Source of the DNA: Asterionellopsis glacialis
Lineage: Eukaryota > Bacillariophyta > Plagiogrammaphyceae > Rhaphoneidales > Asterionellopsidaceae
Direction of reading: 5' to 3'
DNA: 18,866 nt
Assembly (NCBI GenBank): GCA_014885115.2
Contig: WKLE02001341.1
Coordinates: forward strand, 1 to 18,866
Positions 1 to 7,761 of this stretch are shown here, piece after piece; position 1 is the first letter of the stretch, and the number at the start of each line of letters is the position of its first letter. The position numbers and the translations under genes were made by a program. Under the pieces are notes generated by a model that saw only the letters and a list, made by a program, of their open reading frames with translations, was not told the DNA's origin and searched no databases.

Positions 1-808
1 CTCCCAATACATACCAAGGGCCTACGGAGAATTCGCGTAGGAGTCGGTGCTAACACCCACTAGCACAAGAGGTTCGCCCATCTAGGACCTACACTCGACC
101 CCGGTCTACTTCTAGCACATACAGTAGTCCTAGAACATCCGGCGTGTGTGTAGTGTGTGTTCAGTAGTACCAGGTAGGGTCCTAGGTCCTAGTGTGTCTG
201 CAGTTTGTATGCCGTGTGCGTGTGGTTTCAACTGAGTCGACTGGGCGTCGTAGGGGTTCCGTCATCGTTGAGCGTCGTAGCCTCCAGTTGGGTGGTGAAA
301 AAAAGAATTTTGTTGTTTTCTCTACTGGATGTAGAAAGTAGGAATATGAACTTAGGACTAGGTCCTCTAGGTCCTACAGGTACTGGTACACGGTAGGTAG
401 GTTCCAATGTATTTTCACAGTTCTGGTCCCGTAGCACAAATCACTAGAAAAGGAACGCGATATACTGTAGTTTATAGACAAACAGTGTGTGATATCGAAT
501 ATTTCACATTTTCAATTCGGATGAAATTAAGGAGGAAATCCCTGAGGGGGGGGAACACTGGAAAAACGCCATCAGTATGAGTAGGGATGGATTTTAACCT
601 TTATATTTGTCAAGCAAAAAATCAAAATACATCAGATTGAAGTCAAGTGGATTCATTGATGTCCCACCATATTTTATTTATCTTTCCTCGAGTAATTGTT
701 GGCCGATCTGGTACATGGTAACGCTTTGTTAATCGTAGACAAGTATACAGGAAAGAATTTTCATAGCAAATACTCATATTCATTTGTTGGTGAAACCAAA
801 AACGCATT
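1..808. other. Gene-free flank rich in TAGGTCCTA / TAGGACCTA words
   Basis: No credible coding region is seen here. Short open frames lack any recognisable domain, and the one at 696-893 lies partly antisense to the end of PEX1. The first 400 bases are less AT-rich than the rest and repeat a near-palindromic word: TAGGACCTA at 83-91, AGGTCCTAGGTCCTAG-like sequence at about 177-192, and AGGTCCT copies at 359-376. An inverted pair CCTACG/CGTAGG sits at 21-26 and 36-41. TG-rich runs occur near 142-160. The 3' flank of PEX1 falls in the last few hundred bases. Confidence 0.6.
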
Positions 809-3800
809 CTATCTCAATGTTGACTTTAAGACAGTGCCACCTGGTGGATATGTATCAAGGGCTCCATGTTTATCATTATTGCCCTTGATTTGATTCCTTC
901 CGCTACTGCCAATAAAAGTATTGTAGATGCGAGAAAGCATAAGTTGATCATCACTTGATATGGACGGCCTTGTTGCCTGCAACGCTTTGATAATATTTGG
1001 CAACCTCACACAAACATCATCAGCATTCGCTTCCAGTTGACGACCACTTTCGGAGCGATTCGCGAGAAAGGAGTGAACTGCGTCCAAATGAGCTGTGTCC
1101 ATTACTGCTTTCATATCAGCAGCAGTGAAATTTCGAAGTTGATCTGAGGAGCTGCCTAGTATTTCAAGGATTTTCCCCCGCGAAATAACATCGGCGACTT
1201 CAGCATCAACGTTCCTACCGAAAGCAATCTTCTGGAACAAATCATGCCACTCGTCATCCGTTTGAGTGCGCCCAATGAAAATATGCATGCCAAGGCGTCC
1301 AGGTCTCAACAGTGCAGGATCAACTCGGTCTGGACGTGATGTGGCACCAAGAATGTAAACCATTTTTCCTCCGTTGTCTTCCACGCCATCTAAAAATGTG
1401 AGTAGCTGGTTGACGACGCGATCTGTAACACCAGTGTGGTCCGATCCCCTTCGTGGCGCCAACGAATCAAACTCATCCAAAAACAAGATGGATGGTGCAG
1501 CGGAGTAGGCTCGCATGAAGAGATCTCGAACTTTTTGCTCAGAGGCTCCAATATACTTATCAAGTAATTCTGGGCCTCGACAAGTAATCAAGTTTAAACC
1601 ACACTCTTTTGCAAGTGCTGGGACCAAATGAGATTTACCACAGCCAGGAAAACCGAAGAGTAGTACTCCACGAGGGAGTTTGATTGGGGCCCGCCGGTAA
1701 AGGGCGCTATACTTGACAGGACGCACTATTGTCTCTGCGAGTTGTTCCTTAGCTTGGAAAAGTCCGCCAATTTCGGACCAGCTGGCGCACTGAGTAACTT
1801 CTGCTCCCACCAATTGTTGCGATATGGGAGTGTAAGAGGAGAGAACTTGCAGTACAGCACTTGTCACGGCTTCCCCGCTAATGGAGCGGTCAACAGATGG
1901 CGGGTCATTTCGATTTGCATACAGTGTAGTTGTGTAAAGTTTATGGTCTACTCTTGCAGCTATGACAGCGAGATCGTGAGGCTTGAATCCCTCGGTCTTT
2001 TTCCCGAAGCTACGAATAAGACGGTGAATCAAAGTTGAGGATAAACTATATCTTTCTCTCAACGATTTTTCCAAAGCCTCGTCCAGCATTTTAGAGAGGA
2101 CAATAGTCCTCTCAGTTTCATTTAGATCAGGGACGGGCCAACAGCTAGTGCCTCCTTGGGGGTGTAATAGGCATGGTGCTACAGACGCGTCATTCCGGCA
2201 GGTTAAAATAATTCCTGATGGTTCAACAATTCCTTCGTTGTGGATCTGTCGAGCAAATAGCTCATCAACTAAGTTTCGAACATGGTCGGATATCAACTTT
2301 GCTTGATCGATAGCAATTGGATTTGTCTGCTGGTGGTGAACACTCCCAGGATCTTTCTGTCCTAAAGCAAGATTGTTAGGAACAAGCAGGTCAATGTCAT
2401 CCAAGACAACGATGCATGAGCCCATTAGTAAGGCTTTCTTAAAAATCATTGTGAATTCGTTGAGAATATTTTTCATCCGAATATCAGATGAGGATTGAAG
2501 ACGCTTGCAGTCGATATATAGTGTGCCCACTCCTCTTACTAATCGTATACGAGCCGCAAGAAGCAACGCAGTGTGTGTCTTGCCGCTTCCAGGATCACCG
2601 GTAATCATAGTTGTTTGGAAATGCTGGCTTTCAGACACGACGGCTGGTAGCTTTCTTTGTGACTGTACATGGTCTTCACATTCCTGATGTTCTGTGTATG
2701 GTAACAGATTCAATAACCCATTATCTTCTGGAATATTGCTGAAAGAGTCAACCGATTTATACCTGCTGTAAACTGGTTGCTCTTTCAATGTATTACTGAG
2801 GACTTTGGAAAGATCTTCTGCAAATATAAACAAAGGCGGCTCGTTTCTTCTGTTGTCTCGTTGTGGAGATATCCATGAAAACAAAATTTCATACTTGAGT
2901 CTGCTTCCTGAGTTGCAGGTCTTGTCTATCCAAGGCAGACAAACCAGACATCCTTGAGAACAAGGTAACCTTTTGCAGTCGCTTGGCACGTCAATGGAAT
3001 GGACACTAATCATGCTTGGATCATACATACATTCATGTTGTAACGAAGTTTTCAGAAATTGGCTTGGCCGCAACCACGGACTCGCCCTTGGAAGTTCCCT
3101 GTTCGGAATCCATGCACGAAGAGAGATCTGCAATGTACCCTTCTTCAAGAATTCTCGAACTTGATTGGGACCCATTTCCTCTTCTTCGGTGGAGAGAATC
3201 CTCAAACGAAGTTTGTCATACAAGGGAGTAACACCAATCTGGTACCGGACACCTTGGTTCAAGGCTGTCATGTAAGAAAAAGAGAAGAGAAGAATGCATG
3301 AGTTTTTTATGTGCATGAGGATGGAGAAGTAAACATGATGCAAATTACTACATTATGTACGTCGTTCTCTCCGAATCAATTGGAGGTTATTCATCTACAT
3401 GGTATTCTTTTTCAGAATTAGCATGGAAAATTTTTCGTCATTGAGCACTGTGTACACATGGTGTGATTTATCAAGATTCGAAAATCAATCATCCGTCAAC
3501 TTACCTACATGTCCACTGGGAACATCATTTGAAGCATAAATTCTCACCACTACTGTAGATGGTGTATCACTCTCAGTGTGCTGACCAACTTTTGAAACAA
3601 CAGCGAGCATGCTATAATCTTCCTTGTGTGGTACTTTCGCCAATTCTTTATCCCACCCAGGAACGTGCTTGTTCAAGGTATCAGGATGTGCACACATGGA
3701 CAATGGTGGAACATCCAACGACGTTACAACGAGACTTTTGCATAATTCTTTCATGGGTTTTGACCAGTCATCCCATGTAGGATAAACTCGAAGAGGCTGA

Positions 3801-5839
3801 CTCAAACTGAAATCAGTTCGTTGTTTCTCGCTTCGGGGTTTGGGTGTAATGATTACCTCCGTGTCAGCCACGAGACGTAAACAGCACCGTTGGTTGTTTG
3901 TAACTAAAGTGTCGTCGTCATCTTCGTCACTTTCCTCTTCTGATGATGAGGAGGAGGTCGATGACGAATTGTAATTGCATACTGTTGTTGACGATGAAGA
4001 CAAGAAATTACTAGGCTTGACACTTACATGAACAGTATCATATCCATGACTACCAACATAGAGTTGAAGTTTTTCATGGGGATAGACAACACTCACTTGT
4101 TGAAGTAACCCACCACTTTCTAAAAATTCAGAAGATGTTTCTAACAATTCCCAATCTTCTGTTGTTAAGGGATCTACTTGAAGAAAAGAAGCATTATTAA
4201 TCAATGGTAATGCTTGGACTGTTACAACAACAGCGCCACCAATTTCATAACCGCCGACCGTCATCGCTTGTTGAATATGATCTGGTAGCAGAGATTGAGG
4301 TAATTCAATCATATTGATTGAATCATTATCTGTACATGAATGTCGTGAAGGAAAGATTTCAAAGACGGAAAGAACGCTGAAAGTGAGTTATCATAGTTGA
4401 TGAATCGTACGGGCGTGATTATTGTGAAATGAATTTTTAAAATCAACAACAAAAAGTTCACAAAATAGATATATATGATCAAAGAAAATTATTATGATTC
4501 CAAACATAAAAAATAAAGCAAAACACGAATTTTCAAAACCTCAGAGGAAGGCAACAGTAATAATTTTTCTCAACATGGACACGTTCAGGTAAATTTTAAT
4601 GGTAAACTGATTCATCACTGGCAATAAAAAAAAGCTAAGCTTTTTTCATATAGAAAAATATATAACATTCCTTTTTTTTGTAGCACACAAACATTTTTGG
4701 AATTTTTATCTCTTGAAAAAATTAAAAATTAAATTGATTTTGCAAGCGAATGTAGAATGATGCATTGGATCACACAACATACCCCACGAAAGGAAAAGTC
4801 ATTTAGAACGCACCTAATGTGTTGATAATATTTCCCCGCACACCCCAAAAGCATTTAAAAAGGAGAGAAGGAATAAAAATGGAACAAAACATATGAGAAA
4901 ATACTGATGTTGAACTTTGTTTAACCAAATAAGAAAGATTTCTCAAAGAAATCCAATCAAACGGTGTGGGAGTGTATGGGCCTCAGAAGGAAGGCAGCAG
5001 TAATGGTTCTCTACATGGATATGTTCAGTGGTAGTGACAAAATAGCTGATTCATCAATGGCCTGATACATTCATACAAGCCTGATATAGAAGAAAAGATG
5101 AATGATACAACGAATTTTGTCTCTCTCTCGCTCTCTCTCGCTCTCTGGTATGATATGTATTACAATACTCAAACAATGCGTACCTAAAACATTGTTTGGA
5201 GAGTGATTTACACCAAGGCGAAGAAGAAAAAAGGAATTACAAAGATGTTAGACTCTATAAAGAAAAGATTTCGTAGCTTTATGGGACTCTAGTTAGAAGG
5301 AAGTGGGCCTCAGAAGGAAGGCAACAGTATTTGTTTTCTCTACCTTGGACACTTCAGTGAAACATAATATTATTACAACTGATTCATCAATGGCCGACAC
5401 TGCAGGATCTATTATTTTTGAAACAAAAATCAGCAAATGCAAAAACACACATACCTGATGCTACTCTTTCAGATTCGTCCACAAGGATTGATCCACCATT
5501 GTATGATACATATATTGTGGTGGTTTCGTTGTTATTCTTTGTTAAGGTGGAAGGAGGGAATGTCACAGCTAAAGGTAAAAATTCAACACCCGATGAACAT
5601 GCATTCGAGGGATATTGGGAAGATGACAAAACATCCCAATATGAATCACCATTTGCGTAGGAAAAATGATGATCATCCCGATCGTGGAGAGCATCATTCA
5701 GTAAAGATTGAGCAATGATGGGATGTAACCGAGCAAATAAAGATTTTTTCGAATTATTTAGGGTTCCAGAAGAATCATAATGATGATTTGGAATATCCGA
5801 TCGAATTCGGACACGAAGTTTTCGTCCAACTCCAGTCAT
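809..5839 (-). CDS. PEX1: Peroxisomal AAA ATPase peroxin-1, three exons
   Basis: PEX1 pairs with PEX6 in the hexameric ATPase that pulls the ubiquitinated import receptor PEX5 out of the peroxisomal membrane. Proposed exons, read on the minus strand, are 5839-5455, 4329-3505 and 3264-809. Both introns are phase 1 with GT-AG ends (CAG|GTATGT...TACAG; TAG|GTAAGT...GACAG), and the joined frame gives 1221 residues, close to the family's usual 1,050-1,280. Exons 1-2 encode the N-terminal double-psi barrel region, including a PLTTEDWELLE segment typical of the family and, at about 239-268, a Ser/Glu/Asp-rich insertion. D1 has Walker A GDPGSGKT (626-633) and Walker B LDD (691-693). D2 has Walker A GFPGCGKS (941-948), KYIGASE, Walker B LDE (999-1001) and the VTDRVVNQLL and LLRPGRL signatures. 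The usual Asp after GRL is Gly (1062). Identity is very secure; exon 1 is the least certain part, though it fits the family's start. Confidence 0.93.
3265..3504 (-). other. PEX1 intron 2
   Basis: A 240 bp intron. The donor GTAAGT follows the codons for SGHV; the acceptor is a pyrimidine-rich TTTTTCTTACATGACAG. Splicing rebuilds an Ala codon from G|CC and reads on into LNQGVRYQIG. Without splicing, exon 2 would run into a stop 19 bases past the donor. Confidence 0.8.
4539..5395. repeat. Three copies of an ~85 bp repeat inside PEX1 intron 1
   Basis: Copies lie at about 4539-4624, 4981-5062 and 5308-5395, spaced 442 and 327 bp apart. Each begins CCTCAGA(A)GGAAGGCA, continues with a TTCTC...CATGGA..C-like middle and a TTCAG word, and ends in CTGATTCATCA.TGGC. 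The first copy has lost a few bases. In the minus orientation of the gene each copy lies downstream of an AGGT: the true donor at 5454, then AGGTACGC near 5185 and AGGTGCGT near 4815. The simplest reading is old tandem duplication inside the intron. Confidence 0.75.
5119..5147. repeat. TCTC microsatellite
   Basis: A pyrimidine run of CT units broken by CG at regular spacing (TCTCTCTCGC pattern), within PEX1 intron 1. Confidence 0.8.
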
Positions 5840-6162
5840 ATTTTTGTCTGTGATAATGATGATGATGCATACTTAGGCGTTCTCATCGTGACGACAGAGA
5901 AGAATCAACATGGACAATCGGAGGACATCACCGCGACCTTCCTCCCATCGAACAGAAATAAGTGGCGGTGCAGTGTCGCCCTTTGACAGATGTCCAACAG
6001 TCAACACACAAGATTTTTATCCGCACACAGCCACACCTTTTTTCTGTGTGGTCTTGACAAGAAGGTTCAGACAGACATACAGGCCAAGTTGCGGTCGCAA
6101 CGCAGGACAGACTCAAGTCATCCACGAGCATGAGATCAGAGATCAGTGGAGTGACGAGTGCG

Positions 6163-6234
6163 GAGATCAGTGCGTTTGAGGAGATCAGTGCGTTTGAGGA
6201 GATCAGTGCGTTTGAGGAGATCAGTGCGTTTGAG
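6163..6234. repeat. Minisatellite, 18 bp unit x 4
   Basis: Four perfect head-to-tail copies of GAGATCAGTGCGTTTGAG at 6163-6180, 6181-6198, 6199-6216 and 6217-6234. Partial GAGATCAG units lead in from about 6132. Copies are identical, so the array is recent or is being homogenised. The unit length is a multiple of three, but no gene runs through it. Confidence 0.95.
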
Positions 6235-6600
6235 GCCTGAGAATTTGAGCAAGGCTTTTAGAGGTGGTTTAGGCCTCTTAGAGTTTAGCCTTAAGCCTTC
6301 ATCGTGCAAGCCTTTTAGTGCTTAGCCTTAAGCCTTTTACCCACGATTCCTCTTCCCTTTAGCCATAATTACTCTAGTACTTGTAAGGCTTAAAATACAC
6401 TTTTGTCATTAGAGCCTATTAGAGTCAATGTAAAAAAGTCTTTACATGAAAAGCCTCTTTCAGAGGCTTGTACTCATTAGGCTAGAGGCCTGTACTCAGG
6501 ATACCAATACTCACTGTAGTAATTAAAAAGTTACGAGTAATGCTTCAAAAGCCTCTATAATAAAGGCCTATGACAAAGGCCTGTACTTGGACTGGTACTC
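6231..6600. repeat. AGGCCT/AAGCCT-rich degenerate repeat block
   Basis: About 370 bp with a GCCT or AGGC word every 20-30 bases, including GGCCTGTACT at about 6487 and 6578 and a GGCTTGTACT variant at 6465. No fixed period is seen. The block looks like a decayed array built from an AGGCCT-containing unit. Confidence 0.55.
6428..6469. promoter_or_regulatory. Two adjacent perfect hairpins upstream of the hemerythrin-like gene
   Basis: Hairpin 1 pairs ATGTAAA (6428-6434) with TTTACAT (6441-6447) around a six-base loop. Three bases later hairpin 2 pairs AAGCCTCT (6451-6458) with AGAGGCTT (6462-6469) around a three-base loop. They sit about 330 bp before the start codon. Whether they are transcribed, or act as DNA elements, cannot be told. 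Confidence 0.5.
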
Positions 6601-6801
6601 AGTCATTTTATGAGTAGAGAAAAATTTCGAGTCGGCCTATCTACAGGAAGTATGGAAAAAATCGGAAAAAAAACTGACCGTTTTGTGCAAATCGGACAGA
6701 AAGCAAGTTTCTGGTATTTTTGAATGTGACACGCATCAGCAATTCTGGGAAATCCGAGTGAGGTCCGTTTGTCGTCATGATCAGACAAAGACAACAACAC
6801 T

Positions 6802-7230
6802 ATGATTTGTACAATGAGTGTGGACGATGCCTCAGAATCAGAGGAGGCTCTAGTCTCTCGCTTAGAAGAACAACATGAAGAGATCGATGACGTGATGGAA
6901 GATTTATTAATCTTCCCCTCTGAACAGGTTTTACGTCGGTCGTTGAAATTAATCGAGTCTCACTTTGCCAACGAAGAAGCTTTTATGAAACAGCACTGTA
7001 CATTTTTGGGAGAAGATGAAATAACCTCTCAATTGCAAGATCAAGAACATATTTTAAATATGGCTCGAATAGAATTAAAAAAATGTGGGTCTACATCAGG
7101 ACCAGAACCAACCTCATGTTGAACTCCCAAGCCTATTCGATCTGGGATTGATAAAAATGTTGCCACTCAATTGGCAGCATCCCTTCAATTGCATGCCGAA
7201 CGCTTTAATACGCTCTATGCTAAGAAGTAA
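6802..7230 (+). CDS. Hemerythrin-like protein with in-frame UGA at codon 107
   Basis: Hemerythrins are four-helix bundles that bind O2 or sense iron/oxygen through a non-haem di-iron centre. Read from the ATG at 6802, the frame shows helix A (RLEEQHEEIDD, His25), helix B (ESHFANEEAFM, His54 and Glu58) and helix C (QDQEHILNMA, His83). His25, His54 and Glu58 match the myohemerythrin ligand numbers exactly. A TGA at 7120-7122 then interrupts, but the same frame stays open for 35 more codons to TAA at 7228 and encodes a good helix D (QLAASLQLHAERFNTLYAKK). His131 and Asn136 there keep the H-x4-D spacing of the last two ligands. Helix D is needed for the fold, so the tail very probably belongs to the gene. 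Helix C's first His is Gln79 and the last Asp is Asn136. The UGA may be recoded, spliced out (GTGGGT 7085 to CAG 7177, 93 nt, which would delete part of helices C/D), or a disabling mutation. If it is a true stop, the product is 106 residues. Confidence 0.7.
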
Positions 7231-7761
7231 AACAATAGACCTAGAATGTGAGTTTCGTTTATAATATCATGTAAATATGGTGCAGAATGAAAGTTGGAAA
7301 TATACATCCCTTTTGTAGAAAGGAAAAAATCAACTTGATATTGTGCCAAGAATATGGAATATATAACAATAGAAAATCTATAAACGCAATAGCTTTAAAA
7401 TATTTTTTATTTGAAACCTTCTCGTCTGACGATCATTATAGTTGTATTCATAAAGTAATATGGATTTTTCCAATTGAACCTTTTGTCTGTACTGTACACA
7501 ACTGTCCACTACTGATTTTCTTAGTGGTCTTATATACTGTATATATAAGTGGAGATAATTTGGTTCACTCATTTCTGAAATCCTAATCTGACATTAGATT
7601 AATTGCAATAAATGCGAGATGCACTTTGTATTAGATGATCATGTTTGATTCAGAGAATTCGTTGGTTTGGTTTTCCGTTTTCTCTCTAAAGATCATACTT
7701 GGTATGTGAAGACTTGTTCTTAGAGAAGAAGAAGAAAAGGAGCACCTTGATAATGTCTAAA
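7231..7761. other. 3' flanks of two converging genes
   Basis: AT-rich DNA between the stop of the hemerythrin-like gene (plus) and the stop of the small membrane protein (minus). It holds the SECIS-like fold at 7278-7348. The short open frames on both strands overlap and look like chance. Confidence 0.55.
7278..7348 (+). promoter_or_regulatory. SECIS-like stem-loop in the 3' flank of the hemerythrin-like gene
   Basis: Lower helix: TGGTGCAG (7278-7285) pairs with TTGTGCCA (7341-7348) over 8 positions, three of them G-T wobbles. Then come unpaired AA / A and a core of T-T (7288/7339), G-A (7289/7338) and A-G (7290/7337), the SECIS quartet geometry (ATGA...TGAT). Upper helix: AAGTTGG (7291-7297) pairs with TCAACTT (7330-7336). 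An AAA follows on the 5' side, and CCTTT/AAAGG (7309-7313/7319-7323) makes a mini-stem as in form 2 SECIS. Against it, the upper helix has 7 bp where about 10-13 are usual. It begins about 166 nt after the in-frame UGA. Confidence 0.3.

Larger units (their letters stand above)
4330..5454 (-). other. PEX1 intron 1 (1,125 bp)
   Basis: Splicing from GTATGT at 5454 to TACAG ending at 4330 joins SERVAS to a new Asp codon (G|AT) and then NDSINMIELP, so the PEX1 N-terminal domain reads through without a gap. The intron is long for a small stramenopile-type genome and has stops in every frame. It holds three related ~85 bp repeats, a CT microsatellite near 5119-5147, and two internal sites resembling 5' splice sites. 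Confidence 0.75.
5840..6801. other. Divergent intergenic region between PEX1 and the hemerythrin-like gene
   Basis: This 962 bp spacer should hold both promoters, since PEX1 reads left and the hemerythrin-like gene reads right. No convincing gene is seen; the short open frames overlap one another on both strands and show no domain. It contains an 18 bp minisatellite (6163-6234), an AGGCCT-rich block (6231-6600) and two adjacent perfect hairpins (6428-6447 and 6451-6469), each described separately. Confidence 0.6.

Noticed and set aside
696..893. Plus-strand frame overlapping the PEX1 3' end
   Set aside because: It overlaps PEX1 coding sequence antisense, has no ATG at its start and shows no domain.
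6163..6234. CRISPR-like array
   Set aside because: Units are directly adjacent with no spacers and the genome is eukaryotic; it is a minisatellite.
7085..7177. 93 nt GT-AG intron that would remove the in-frame UGA of the hemerythrin-like gene
   Set aside because: Kept as an alternative but not adopted: the donor GTGGGT is weak, and splicing would delete part of helices C and D, leaving 17 residues between ligand histidines where about 29 are normal.
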